From Aurelia coerulea (taxonomy: Eukaryota > Cnidaria > Scyphozoa > Semaeostomeae > Ulmaridae), in assembly GCA_039566865.1 (NCBI GenBank), contig CM076954.1:7572001-7636000 (forward strand): a stretch of 64,000 nt of DNA, in the 5' to 3' direction. The notes under the pieces were generated by a model. It worked only from the letters and a program-made list of their open reading frames with translations. It was not told the DNA's origin and ran no database searches. Each line of letters begins with the position of its first letter. Positions within the stretch are counted from its first letter, which is position 1. Positions 44,527 to 56,400 of the stretch are shown in pieces. Position numbers and translations under genes: made by a program.

Positions 44527-44962
44527 GATCCTTTGAAATTTCAGCGATGTTCTTAGCAACCACCAAGTCCCTTTACGTGAATGTTCTTTGTTTTCCTTGT
44601 AAGTTCTGTTTGATATTATATGTCATGCATCCTATGCATCTCAACTTCAAACGAGCCGCACTCGTAAAATTTTTTGAGTTCTTCCCAACCTTGACACGAC
44701 ATCCAATATCAGACAGAATCTAGTATATTATATCCTTTATCCATTAGTTTTCTAATCGTTCGTAGTGTACAGTTAGTTGCATGTAGGTTAACGTTATATG
44801 TCTTTATGTTTTTGGCCATGGGGTAGTCATTGTTTTTCGCTCCCCCTGGTATCGTTCCCGTAGTGTTGTATAGTAATTAGATAAGTATTGTAGATTGTAG
44901 AACTCATTGTAAACTTTTTAAATGAATGATATAAAAAAAAAAAAAAAAAAACTGATCTACCT

Positions 44963-46019
44963 CAACAGTACATACTGATATATGATAAACTAGAACTTGA
45001 CCGAAAGTGGCTTGAGCCACTTTTATATGCTTACAGTCCCTTTAACTTTGTGCAATAAGCTGTATGTTTTATATTTAGAAGTTGATTGCTTAATATTGGA
45101 GCTGAAAATACTTTCACATAAATGTCAACAAATATTTTTGAAAATGGGAAAACAACTGTTTATTGGCTGTTTCAAGACAAAACACTGAAATTCAAAGCGC
45201 TTGAAACTGCCATATGTGCTGAGCTGTGCTGAGTTTAATTCAGTGTTATTGCAATTACACACAGTTATAAGAAACTCTGAAAAAGCAATTTGATAAATGA
45301 TTAAGAAATTTGATACCCATTTCTCAAGTCATTCACAATTTGAGTTTTAAGCTGGCGCCAAATCAGCCTTTCATTGCAATGAGTAGACATTAAGAAGCAC
45401 AAAGAAAGTTGTTGGAAACTCACCCCAAAGCCATAACAAAATTCTTACAGAAAAATGTGTGTAGTGGTCTATCTACTTTTTTCACTTTATAATGGCTGAC
45501 ATCAGCTGATTACTTTTGGTATTGGTATGGTAATAATGATTCTTTTTTTCTACAATTGTCTGCACAAAACTGTATAACATTTGAAACTAGCTAGCTGGTT
45601 TTTGTATTAAAATGATGGTTTTGTTACTGTTTTGCTGCAATGGTTTCATTGTTCTCTGTTATGCAATTTAGGACTATCTTGGCACTCCCAACATTTACCA
45701 AACCCCTGAGTTCACCAAATTTTTGATTTCATGTGCATGGTGACAATAGAACATCATGGCTGTTTGTTTAGCAAATCAAAGATTGAATATAAGTTTGCAC
45801 AAACAGTGGTCTTTCAATTTGTGGGATTTGTTGTTGCTTTTCATATGGATTATTGCTTTCCAAACTTTTAGCAATATCATCTGTCATACTCAGTGAACTT
45901 AAACTTGGGAGTTGGATACCATCTCACGCAGATTTGTATGTATTTGTGGATTTGTGTGACTTAAGCTGGATCTTATCGCAGTCAACATAGCAGCATTCCC
46001 TTGACTTCGTTAGTCCGCA
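44963..46019. other. No supported gene
   Basis: AT-rich, unique-looking DNA. A frame after the LINE (PQQYILIYDKLELDRKW, about 44955-45055) reads across the target site but has no open upstream continuation, so I do not call it. Confidence 0.35.
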
Positions 46020-46313
46020 GCAGGCAAATATAGCAGCAAAAAGAAATGAGAAAGTGACAAAGTATCGACAACTTGCATTTGAATTAAGAGAAAGGAGACC
46101 TAGATATGACATAACGATTGTTCCCGTAGTAATTGGTGCTCTTGGTGGAGGTATAAAACATGTGTTGAGTGATGTGGGAAGAGTATTTGGCAAACGATTA
46201 GAACGAGAGCGATTAGCTGAGACAACTGTAGCAGAGATGCAGAAGACAGTGTTGATGGACAGCGAAAGCATAGTTCGAAAAGTACTTTCAGGACTCGTCC
46301 AGCATGTGGATTG
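46020..46313 (+). pseudogene. RLE-type LINE, extreme C-terminus
   Basis: Reads KRNEKVTKYRQLAFELRER, then VPVVIGALGGG, then an amphipathic end (QKTVLMDSESIVRKVLSG) and TGA at 46312-46314. This is the C-terminal tail after the restriction-like endonuclease of R2/NeSL-type LINEs and is collinear with the end of 46535-47467. A 100-bp 3' UTR leads to a TAA array. Confidence 0.75.
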
Positions 46314-46414
46314 AATATTGACTATTTTCTTTTGTATGGAATATGTTGTTTACTTTTAGGACCAACAATGTTTGGTGGTCCATTATCCCTGGCTATAGTG
46401 TAGCTATTTTGCTT

Positions 46415-46449
46415 AAATAATAATAATAATAATGATAATAGTAGTAATG

Positions 46450-46485
<36 letters not shown>

Positions 46486-46496
46486 GTAACAATAAA

Positions 46497-46534
<38 letters not shown>
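46415..46534 (+). repeat. TAA microsatellite
   Basis: About 38 imperfect TAA units (some TGA and TAG). It sits between the 3' end of one RLE-type LINE fragment and the start of the next. Confidence 0.95.
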
Positions 46535-46536
<2 letters not shown>

Positions 46537-47467
46537 GCACGAGAAGACGAAGCGAAAGTACTCAATCAGTAAAATAGCCAAAAATATCGAAAAGGAAATG
46601 GCTGATTTGAATTTCGTACCGAATCCAGACAAACCAACGGCAGAAAACGCAAAAGTATCGAAACAAGAAATAAAAAAAGAACTTGTGAAGAAGAAAAATA
46701 ATAGATGGCTTAGTAAACCACTGCATGGAAAGTACCCTTCACTTATTTGGGAACCACATGTTGACCTTCCAAATACAAACAATTGGCTCAGATCAGACAT
46801 CGAAGGAGAAACAGAGGGATTGTTGATAGCAGCGCAAGACCAAGCTCTATACACACGAAATTATCAAAAACACATAGTTGGCAAAGAAATTGACAGCAGA
46901 TGCAGGATGTGTTACAAGCAGTCTGAAACAATTGATCATATAACATCAGGATGTGAAGTATTAGCAAAGTCAGATTACATCGAAAGACACAACAAAGCTG
47001 CAGCATCTGTACACTGGAATATTTGTAATGATCTAGGAATCAAGACCTCAGACAAGTGGTATGAGCACCAACCGAACACAGTAACTAATACTGAAACACA
47101 TACAGTGCTATGGGACATGGCAGTGGATACAGACAGACATATAGGTGCGAACAGACCTGATATCATAATCAAGGACAAAGTGAATTCAACTTGCAAGCTG
47201 ATAGACATGACTGTGCCATGTGATAAAAATGTTTCAATCAAAGAAATGGAAAAGAAAAGCAAATATCAAGATCTGGAAATTGAGATACAAAGGATGTGGA
47301 AAATGAAAACGGAAGTAATACCCATTGTGATAGGAGCCCTCGGTACCATCAGAAAAGGAATGGAAGATAATATCAGAAGCGTCTCAGAAAATATGAATCT
47401 TCAGACGGTCCAAAAGACATGCTTACTAGGAATTGCAAGGATCCTTCGTAAAGTACTTAGCATCTGA
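46535..47467 (+). pseudogene. RLE-type LINE C-terminus with zinc finger and restriction-like endonuclease
   Basis: 310 codons: a Lys-rich N-terminal portion, WLSKPLHGKYPSLIW, AAQDQALYTRNYQ, a CCHC finger (CRMCYKQSETIDHITSGC, about residues 124-141), then RPDIIIKD with KLIDMTVPCD, the PD...D core of the restriction-like endonuclease of R2/NeSL-type elements, then VIPIVIGALG and a Leu-rich end. In intact elements this domain nicks the target DNA. The RT domain is missing. The frame has no lesion and ends at TGA 47465-47467. Confidence 0.85.
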
Positions 47468-47488
47468 ACTTCAACATGACATGCCTTA

Positions 47489-47509
47489 GGTGTATTGTTT
47501 ACATACACC
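47489..47509 (+). other. Hairpin in RLE LINE 3' UTR
   Basis: GGTGTA and TACACC form a 6-bp stem with a 9-nt loop, 51 bp before the TAA array. The fragment ending at 46313 has a comparable hairpin (GGACCA/TGGTCC, 46359-46381) at a similar position. It may help the RT recognise its RNA. Confidence 0.4.
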
Positions 47510-47559
47510 CGGCCAAAGAAAAAGCAACCAGTATGAACTGTGACATTTAGCACCACGTA

Positions 47560-47585
47560 TAATAATAATAATAATAATAATAATG

Positions 47586-47666
<81 letters not shown>
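47560..47666 (+). repeat. TAA microsatellite
   Basis: About 35 TAA units, shared as a border by the RLE LINE 3' end on its left and an inverted Penelope 3' UTR on its right. Confidence 0.96.
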
Positions 47667-48175
47667 TAAACTAAAACCACATCCAGAATAAACAGAAAAT
47701 AAAATGTAGAAACACAACTGTTTAAATAAAAACGTTTCGATTATAAAATCTTCGTCAGTTACTAAAACTGGGACAGCCGAGCAAGTATAAATACATAAAT
47801 ATTTAATTTGCATTACAATACGGTTTACAAAAACTTGTTTTACTTTAAATAACAATGGAGACAACAAAGTGAAATATAAAGGCAACAACATCATACAATA
47901 CGACTAAGATATCAACTATAAAAAACCCCGTCTCTAAAGTGGATCTCCATTCAATTTTCAATTCCTCCTTCCCTCCTTTTCCGTCTCCAATCAAAACCCC
48001 TGGGACTGGCAGCCCTACTCTCATGTTGTTGGAGCCAAGAACTACTGAGAAAAACATCCATCCAATGACCCTCCAAGGATTTGCAAAACGGCTAAAAACT
48101 ATTTTTGCCTCTGCTAAATCCCGGATGGCATGATAGGGAATTCCACCCTACCACCATGTGTAAACAACACAAATA
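47667..48175 (-). mobile_element. Penelope 3' UTR fragment (inverted)
   Basis: The reverse complement matches 48850-49245 block by block (GGTAGGGTGGAATTCCCTATCA, then GGCCATCCGGGATT-like, then GGAGGGTCA). It has a hammerhead-like core at 47734-47758 near its outer 3' end. Only UTR is present, with no coding part. It faces away from the adjacent plus-strand Penelope copy, so the two form an inverted pair. Confidence 0.7.
47734..47758 (-). ncRNA. Hammerhead-like core
   Basis: The minus strand reads CTGACGA, a helix AGATT/AATC with a TTAT loop, then GAAACG. This is the best-formed stem II of the five candidates in the window. The cleavage-site strand was not resolved. Confidence 0.5.
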
Positions 48176-48177
48176 TT

Positions 48178-48208
<31 letters not shown>
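48176..48208 (+). repeat. Short TAA array
   Basis: About 10 TAA units at the 5' edge of the Penelope copy. Confidence 0.9.
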
Positions 48209-48214
48209 TGTAAC

Positions 48215-48797
48215 GTTTAGAAGGGCAAAAAGTTTGAAAGATAAACTTGTTAGGGCTAAGCTGCCAAGTATCGATGAAGAGTTGATGGAAAAGGGTACTT
48301 TCAGATGCAATGGCAGAAGGAGTTGCCAGATTTGCCCTTTGATGAGGGAGGGGGGTACTTTCCATAATTTTGATTCAACAAGGTCTTTCAAAAATTTCTC
48401 GGGGCGATACGATTGCAACTCTGATCATGTTGTTTATTTGTTGCAGTGTGAATCATGCAACAAGAAATACGTGGGTAGCACTAAGACGAAATTTTGGCAA
48501 AGGTTTAATGTTTACAAGTCCTATTTCAGAACATATGCACGCAAACACGACGAAAACTCTCTCGATAAAGGAAAACCTGTTCCACAAGCAAGTTTTTTCG
48601 GTCATTTTTTTGAAAACGGACATAATGGGAGCTTTCGGGTTGGTATTAAAATCATAGATGGGGCGGATGATGTTTTTTCACTTCGTAGGAAGGAGTTGTT
48701 TTGGCAATATCGACTTCAAACTTTTACACCCAAGGGTCTTAATGAAAGAGCTGCAGACGTGGAATTAGACGTATTTGCGTGCGGGGGAACGGCTTAG
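48215..48797 (+). pseudogene. Penelope-like element 3, GIY-YIG endonuclease part
   Basis: An open frame from the TAA array onward: LVRAKLPSIDEE, Cys cluster CNGRRSCQICPLM, then the GIY-YIG core VVYLLQCESCNKKYVGST, a central KPVPQASFFGHFF and His-containing GHNGSF, ending RRKELFWQYRLQTFTPKGLN and TAG at 48795-48797. The RT domain is absent (5' truncated). By family knowledge this domain nicks DNA at AT-rich targets. The 3' UTR continues to 49245. Confidence 0.88.
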
Positions 48798-49194
48798 ATT
48801 CTGCCACTGCATCTGAAGGTCCCTAGAGGTTGCGTTGGCGTCCGCTTTGTGGTTGCCCTTTGTTACTTCGCGCTTTTATGCGTGTGGCGGTAGGGTGGAA
48901 TTCCCTATCAGGCCATCCGGGATTCAGCAATTGCTAAAAAAAGTTTTAGCAGCGAGCGAATCTATCGGAGGGTCACTTGGGGTGACTGCAGAGTTGCCAA
49001 GGTAGCCTCAAAGGAATCAGTAGAACTTTAAAACGCCTCCAATCCCTTCTCAAATTTTAAAAAGGACAAAAAGATTATGTAGAGTGGCATAAGTGGGAAA
49101 GGATGTTATTGCGTTTAATTGTAAATTTAACATATTTAGGTACTTTTTGTTTGTAAACAACTTCTTCTGTATAAATTCTCGGCTGCCAAGTAGA

Positions 49195-49225
49195 CTGATG
49201 AAGATTTTTAATCGAAACGTATTTT
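49195..49225 (+). ncRNA. Hammerhead-like core at Penelope 3' end
   Basis: The plus strand reads CTGATGA, AGATT/AATC with a TTT loop, then GAAACG, 30 bp before a TAA array. It is the counterpart of 47734-47758 and 58966-58988. Confidence 0.5.
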
Positions 49226-49247
49226 TATGAAAACAGTTTAATTTCTT

Positions 49248-49248
<1 letters not shown>

Positions 49249-49346
<98 letters not shown>
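49249..49346 (+). repeat. TAA microsatellite
   Basis: About 32 units between a Penelope 3' end and an RLE LINE fragment. Confidence 0.96.
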
Positions 49347-49348
49347 GC

Positions 49349-49807
49349 ATGGCTGTATCAGTTATCAGATACAGCGCAGGAATAATTAACTGGATGGTAG
49401 ATGAGCTGAAAGCTGTAGATAGGAAAACGAGAAAGCTACTCACAATCTATGGACCATTGCATCCACAGGCAGATGTTGACAGACTCTATTATAAAAGAGC
49501 GGACGGTGGTAGAGGATTAATCAGTGTTGAGGATTGCGTTGAGATTGAGGTAAACAATTTGTTTAGCTATGTAGAGCAGAGCAAAGAACCATTTTTAAAA
49601 GCGATAAAGGAAGAAAACCTGGTAAGCTCTGGAACGCCAAAGGAAGCAATCAAGGCAAAACAGATGGAATCTTATAAAGTGAAGGTTCTACATGGCCAGT
49701 ATGAAAAGCTGACTGCAGGCATAAGAAGTTCTGATTCATGGGAATGGCTGAGAAAAGTTACGCTGAAGAAGGAGACGGAGGAGAAAATGGAAAATGGCAG
49801 GCGTTGA
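49349..49807 (+). pseudogene. RLE-type LINE, post-RT thumb fragment
   Basis: VIRYSAGIINWMVDELKAVD, RKTRKLLTIYGPLHPQADVD, RLYYKRADGGRGLISVED, then an amphipathic region to TGA at 49805-49807. This is the segment between RT and zinc finger in R2/HERO/NeSL-like elements, i.e. the part missing from 46535-47467, but it lies downstream of that copy. So it is an independent fragment. Its start is set by the TAA array. Confidence 0.85.
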
Positions 49808-49809
49808 GC

Positions 49810-52640
49810 AGAGACCAGAAATGTTTCGACCGCTGTGCAAAGTGTTTTTTGCGTTTGCACAAGCCGCCAAAAACAGAACGGTGGGAGAGGGGTGAATTTC
49901 TGGAGACTGCCCGCAGTTGCGAAGGAATCTATTGGGAATCTATTGTGATCCAGGCCTTTTGAGACTCGGCTTGAGTTTGAGAACACGCCGAATGTGTCGA
50001 GAAGGGGATCAAATATGGCTGAAAAAATCATCGACCCTGGAAAGCTTCGATAAAAATGGATTATTTGGCTTTACTTTTCTTGGGCTGAAGGCGATATTTA
50101 GCAAGGAAAAATCAAAAAAGAGATATGGATTTTGTGGAAAAACTAGTGGCTGCCGCAAGCTGCACGTTTGTGGATTTTATCTGCAGGATATGAGCATCAT
50201 TTTGGGGCAGGTCAGTATTCTTGAAAAATTGGCTAAGTGTTTCATTTTTTGCCATAAAGTTAGGGCTGTTTTCGATGACGAAAAATACCTCTTGTTTGTT
50301 TACATGTGAACAGGCAGCTTGTAGGAAGGTCTAAACAATGAATATGCCATGGACATTTTTATCCCAGCTTCGTTAGGATGTATAATTTCATGAATCGTAT
50401 TCCGATCATTTATCCTGGCTTTCTTTGTCCACAAAAATATTTAATTTCTTAACACAGGTCATTTTCTAATGGGAAAGAGGGAAAATTTAGTAGCCCCAGA
50501 AAACTGAAATTTGCGCAAAATCTAGTGGCTGCCGCAAAACGAGACTATCATCACTGTGTTGGCGAGATGTTCAGCTTCAAATTTCTCAAACCAGTTCTTG
50601 TCGAAAAATTGGCTAACATTGTTAATTTTCGTGTTTTAGTTTGTAAACACTTGAACAAAATAAGGCATCCATGCCTAGGCCATTCTATTGTCTTAGCATT
50701 CTTGCTGTTGTTGTCGATGGATGGCCTTTTGTTTTTCAGTCCTGCCTTTTTGTACTCAGACAGAGTCTCCTCGTGCTCTGATGCTCTATTACCTTGTTTC
50801 ATCACGTTTTACAAGGACTGTTTGCCTCACTAATGCACAATAAAATTTAAATTTAGATTGTCAACTTATTACTTATTTGCTTTGAGTTGCATTTTCATAT
50901 CAAAATACCAGAATTTATTTGTGATCGATTCACCTTCAAATGACCCACATTTGGTTGCTGCTTAGCATAAAAGCATATGCAGTTCTTTTACAAATTTAGC
51001 AATAATTCCACAATGTTGTGTCAGTTATTACAGTTATTACCCATCGCCAGTTTTTTTTATCTCTGATTTTTACAATTGGGCACTTGGTGGAAAGAACAGT
51101 TTGATGAGAAATCTCTAATTCTCCTTTATTTTTTCTCAGATACTGCAACATCAAATATGCTTGCTCCTGATACAACTCCTCCAATTTGCAAATTTCAAAT
51201 TTTTGCTGGACCCTGCAAGATGTTCAAGACAGGATTCCCAAAAGAAGAATGGACACTGTTTGAATAGGGTGAATTTTAGCAAATCTTGAGGCATTGAAAT
51301 ATCTCCATTTCAACTTGTGTAAAGATTTCCAAGTATGTAAAAAATTGCCAAGGAATTTCAGCTTGATTCCTTTCCTGCACCTAAGGTTTGAATGATTCTA
51401 AATAAGTTGGTGATGTGGAATGCAGCTGTAAAGTCTTAAGGCATTTTTGTGTGACTACACCTGATAAATGTTGTATTTTCTTGTTTGAAATCCTTAGCTA
51501 GCCATAAATAGTAGGATCTTGTAAATTTGGAATTTGTTGAAACTGTATTTTTACCATTAGGCATTAGAGTGAAAGATCCAGAATATAAAATTATGCTCAA
51601 GATGGAGGGGAGGAGGGGCGGAACTTTTTATCAAGATGCATTGTATTCCAATCAAGAATTTTAATGATTTTGTAAGGATTCAATCAGGATACCATGTATT
51701 AAATGGTAATAATTCCTCACTGCCATCTTTGAAGTAGTCAGTGCCTGATGAAAAAGGTGATGAGTTTGAAGCAGAGGTGTAGGAACCATGGGGGCACTGG
51801 GAGCACATGCCCCCCAAATTGTGCAATTATGATGAAAAAGTGTCCTTTTTGTTTCGGGAAGTGTCTGTCCTTGTAGTGCCCCCAAGTTTAAGATGCTTCC
51901 TACGGCTCTGGTTTGAAGGAGTACTGTATTGCAGCAGATTGGCTCCTAAAAACAATTGTATCCTATTGTTGTAAAACTGGCACCATTTCGTACCTCAGAA
52001 GCACATTGTGACAGAGTTTACCACAACAGGATGTCATTTTGCTTTTAGGGGTCAATCACCAGCGTACATTTAATACCAACACTCAGTCTAAATCAGTTGC
52101 TAAAATTTAAGGGGATAGGATTTGCCCCCCCCCCCCCCCTTCAAGAAGAGAACTCTGCTTTCTGCTTGTTGCCCAAATTTTGGCAAGAAATACACCCAGA
52201 ACTGTGATAGTAGCCCTAGCCTCCATCTCCTCTTTTTATCTGCTTCACACAAAATGAAAGGGAGTATGCAGTACAATGATCACCTAATTATTTTGTTTTA
52301 TCGAGGAAATCCAGTAAAGAATGTCCGTGAGCCAATGCCACGCTATCATTCAATTTTTGCCTCTTTGAGTTTGGTCTGCATCCATCACTGGTCTGGATGT
52401 TTCTGGTTGAATTTGAAAGGATTGAAACTAAAATTGATTGATAACAATCTTTTGCTGGACGTTGTGAAATAAGCTACAAATAGTCATTCTTAAGTCAGTT
52501 CTTTATTTCGATCGTCGCTACTAGCTATAGCATCAGCTGATTCAATTTCTGCTCTCCACCGTTGTGATTGCCACGTGATCACTTCGCCTCGTTTCCAGGA
52601 GCCATGCATGACCCTCCTGCGCGCACATAAGAAACATTTC
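49810..52640. other. Mostly unassigned DNA
   Basis: No gene I can support with homology. CTAGTGGCTGCCGCAA recurs at about 50146 and 50522 with loosely similar downstream sequence, hinting at an old duplication. A C-homopolymer is at about 52126-52138. A splice-like terminal exon is possible at 51131-51267 (separate entry). Confidence 0.35.
51131..51267 (+). CDS. Possible terminal exon, unrecognised
   Basis: A strong pyrimidine tract and acceptor (TATTTTTTCTCAG ending 51140), then about 42 codons including CKFQIFAGPCKMFKTGFPKE and TAG. The composition looks protein-like, but I have no family match and no linked upstream exon. Confidence 0.22.
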
Positions 52641-52651
52641 TGGTCTTTGCT

Positions 52652-53049
52652 CAGGCGTTGAGGACGAATGCTATTAAGAGCCGCATAGATAAATAAGATG
52701 TTTCACCTGATTGTAGAATGTGTGGAAAACGAGAAGAATCAATTGCGCATGTGGTGGCTGAATGTGAGAAATTGGCCCCCAGAACCAGTACAAGAATTGA
52801 CGGCATGATAGAGTTGGTAAAGTAATTCACTGGGAGCTTTGCAAGAAATATGGTTTTGACTGTACAGAGAAATGGTATTATCATATTCCAGAAGGTGTTT
52901 TAGAGAATGAAAAGTCAAAGATCTTATGGGATTTTAGAATTCAAACGGATCAGCACTTGGATCACAACCGACCTGACATTGTAATACAAGATAAAGAGAA
53001 GAATGAATGCAAAAATCATTGAAATTTCATGCTGTTTGATGGACGGGTG
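52652..53049 (+). pseudogene. RLE-type LINE fragment, left of the Gypsy insertion
   Basis: Starts ALRTNAIKSRID, TAA, then the finger CRMCGKREESIAHVVAEC, then after a frame change WELCKKYGFDCTEKWYYH and NRPDIVIQDK, the restriction-like endonuclease core. It breaks off at the 5' LTR of the Gypsy element and resumes at 58592. Several stops and frame changes, so it was already decayed. Confidence 0.8.
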
Positions 53050-53053
53050 ATCG

Positions 53054-53296
53054 TGTGAAGATGTGAGGAGAAAATAAATTGGGAAAGATTGTGAGAGGTC
53101 TGGAACGAGACATGAAAATATGATTATGTGATTAGATGAGTGAGAGCAAGGAGAAAGGAAAGACGTTAAGTGGAATAGGTTGTGGAGAACGAAGTTATAC
53201 GTTAGGTTGTTGGGAATACAAGAGACACGTAAGAAAAGAAAACAAAATTAACTTGTTTTATTTTGAGTATAGCTGCTTTCGGTGCGCTTCGTTACA
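53054..53296 (+). repeat. 5' LTR of Ty3/Gypsy element
   Basis: 243 bp, begins TGTGAAGATG and ends TTCGTTACA. Flanked on the left by ATCG (53050-53053). It differs from the 3' LTR at only two positions that I could find. The primer-binding site follows at about 53299-53315 (TTTGGCGATCCTGCCAGG). Confidence 0.95.
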
Positions 53297-53445
53297 ATTT
53301 TGGCGATCCTGCCAGGACTCAAACTCAAACACAAGGACACGAAGAACAAGGACTCGAATTTTGTAGAGGACGCACACACGCTGAGTTTTGGGACTTGCAC
53401 TTGTAGATCGGATCATGTAAATATTGAAGTGAAATAGAATATCAG

Positions 53446-56400
53446 AATGCCAGACGATAACCCTGCAGCGGGTCAAGCCGCTCAGGTTGCTCCCGAGCAA
53501 AATCGTTCATCACTTACGTTGCTTAGAAGACCGGAGAAATACAAGATAGGAGATGATTTTGATTTATTCGAAAAGAAATCGAATCTTTACTTTGAAGCTG
53601 TGAACTGAATGATGAAAAGAAACAGAGACTTGCTTTACTTTTTAACCTAAGTGAAGATGCCTTTCGTTTGGCAGAATCGATCAAATTTGTAGAAGGAGAT
53701 AATGGTTACCAGAATTGGATTAAACAACTGAAATCGTTGTTCGAAAGAAATCAGACACTGACTGAAAAGAGACATAACTTTCATCGAAGAACACAAGAAC
53801 CCGGAGAATCAGTTGATTCTTTCGCTGTAGCCCTAAGAGAGTTCGGAGCCAAATGTGGATTTCGAGGGGAAGAATACACAAACAGATTGGTAGACCAGTT
53901 TATACTGGGCATGAAAGATCGGCCGACACAAAACAAACTTTTACAGGAACCACCAGCCACCTTAGAAGATGCAGTTTTGATAGCAAGGAGGTTCGAGGCT
54001 GCAAATTCTACAATGGAAACATTACGAGCTGAAGCGGGGAGCGCCCCTAGACAAAACCGCGCGCCCATTGGAGCTATAAATTCGAGTATTACTACTAAAA
54101 CTTGCTTTAACTGTAATGGTTTTGGACACGTCGCAAAACAGTGTCCTACGTATAATGAATTTGGACGAAGTAGTAATGTTAGCTCCGTGAAAACCTGTTA
54201 TCTTTGCCATAAACAAGGTCACCTTGCCCGAGACTGTTTCAGTAAAAATCAACGTCAAAATCCCAATGTTTCAGGTAGCACAAGTCAAAATCAACCCCCT
54301 CCTACCTGTTATCGTTGCGGTCGTAAAGGCCATATTTCAACATTTTGTCGTACTGAAATCGAAACATCAACAGAGGCTGCGAGACAAGGGCAAAATACAG
54401 GCCAAATTGTGGGTCATAATAACAAGGACACGCCTCAGAAAGATTCAAAGGTTAGACTATCGGCTGTTTCGCCCTCCCACAAAAGGAAAACCCTGTTAGT
54501 CGAGGCCAAACTAAATGGAGTAAACAAGTTGTGTATTATTGACACTGGGGCGTCAATTTCATTGATTAGCAAAATTGAATGGGAATCTTTGTCAAACGAA
54601 GAGCCTTTATTGCCTTCTGATATTGTCGCCGAGGCTGCTAACAATTCGCCCATAGGCATATTAGGCAAAGTTAATTTATTCGTTGAAGTCAATGACGCAC
54701 GTAAATCAAATCACGAGTTTTATGTTGCCAATGAAATGTTATCTGAAGTTATTTTGGGCCTAGATTGGCTTGTAAACAATCAAGTTGTGATCGATACAGC
54801 CAATATGCAAATGAAATTTCCTGATTCAAAATGTCAGCCATTGTTAGTGTTTGATGCCGCTTTGAAAGATCCTACTGTTGTAGTTTTGAGTGATGACATT
54901 GAAATTCCAGGCAGGCATGAGATCGTTCAAACAGCACGTATCAGAAATCCAATAATTTCTGAAAGCATTTTAGAGCCCAATTTTGATTTGGCTGAAAAGG
55001 GAGTTTTGGTCGCCAGTGTTCTTGTGAAGCCCAAAGAACAAACTGTTCCCATACAAATCATAAACCCGGGGGTTGATACAGTAAAGTTGTATAAAGGCAC
55101 AAACGTTGGCTGCTTGCAGCAAATTGATGTTGAAATGAACGACCCAGTTTTAGATTCAGGGGGTAATGCTAATTCTAATGATTTCTCCGAACAGCAGGAG
55201 TTGCACTTCGATCTGGAGAGTCTCAAGCCTGAAGAAAGAGAACAAATGAGCAGTGTACTGAAGGAATACCAGGGAATATTTGCAACAAATTTATCAGAGA
55301 TTGGCCTTACTTCTCAAGCAGAACATAAGATTGAAACAGGAGATGCCCCTCCAATTAAACAGCTGCCACGACGCCTCCCAAATGCATTGAAGCCTGTAGT
55401 CGAAGAGCAAGTGCATGAAATGCTGCAGAATGATGTCATCGTACCAAGCAAATCACCATGGTCAAGCCCAATTGTGTTAGTTAAAAAGAAAGATGGCACC
55501 TGGAGATTTTGTATCGACTTTCGGAAACTCAATGAAGTAACAATCAAAGATGCCTACCCTTTGCCTCAAGTTAATGACTTGATCGACACCTTATCAGGCC
55601 ACAAGTATTTTACAACTCTGGAATTAGCCTCTGGTTACTGGCAAGTACCTATGGAAGAGTCAAGCCAAGAGAAAACAGCTTTTGTCATTCCAGGGGGTAA
55701 CATCTACCAGTTCAAGCGTATGCCTTTTGGACTTTCTAATGCTGTACCCACATTCCAGAGATTGATGTCCAATGTGTTACAAGGTCTGCTACCTAACAAA
55801 TGCCTTGTCTATTTAGATGACGTCCTGATTGTTGGTCGAAATTTCGAGGAGCATTTGAGTAATTTGAAAGAAGTACTTAACGCCATTAGAAATGCTGGAC
55901 TGAAGCTGAAACCGTCAAAATGTCATTTCGGACAGACAAGTGTAAAATTCCTTGGATTTCAAATTGCTGATACTGGCCTGTCCCCAGACCCTGAGAAAGT
56001 CAAAGCAATTAAAGAGTATCCAGTACCACAAGATCTAACAGAGCTGAGAAGATTCATTGGAATGATTTCGTATTATCGGCGCTTCATATCAGGATTCAGC
56101 GACATTGCTTATCCTTTACACCGTCTACTGCAGAAAGATGTCAAATTCGACTGGAACGAGAGCTGCCATGAATCCTTTGAAAATTTGAAAGAGCAGTTGA
56201 TTTCCTCACCAATTTTAGGATTTCCAGACACAGACAAGGACTATGTGTTATATACTGATGCAAGTGATGTAGGCATAGGAGCTGTTTTAACCCAGAAAGA
56301 TGAGAGTGGTAAAGAAAAAGTAATTTCATTCGCATCCAAAGCTTTCTCGGGCTCAGAGAAGAACTGGACCACAACAGAAAAAGAAGCGTTCGCCGTCGTT

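Larger units (their letters stand above)
40505..44950 (+). mobile_element. Complete young CR1-like LINE with 2A, poly(A) and TSD
   Basis: ACTGATCTACCT occurs directly at 40493-40504 and 44951-44962. The element starts TTTAGTTTAG, has a 270-bp 5' UTR, one long ORF (40775-44526), a 3' UTR of about 400 bp and an A-run at 44932-44950. It is full length with a perfect 12-13-bp duplication, so the insertion is recent. Confidence 0.92.

Noticed and set aside
44955..45057. Coding exon reading PQQYILIYDKLELDRKW across the LINE target site
   Set aside because: Joining the sequence left of the insertion brings an in-frame TGA, and no splice acceptor is apparent.
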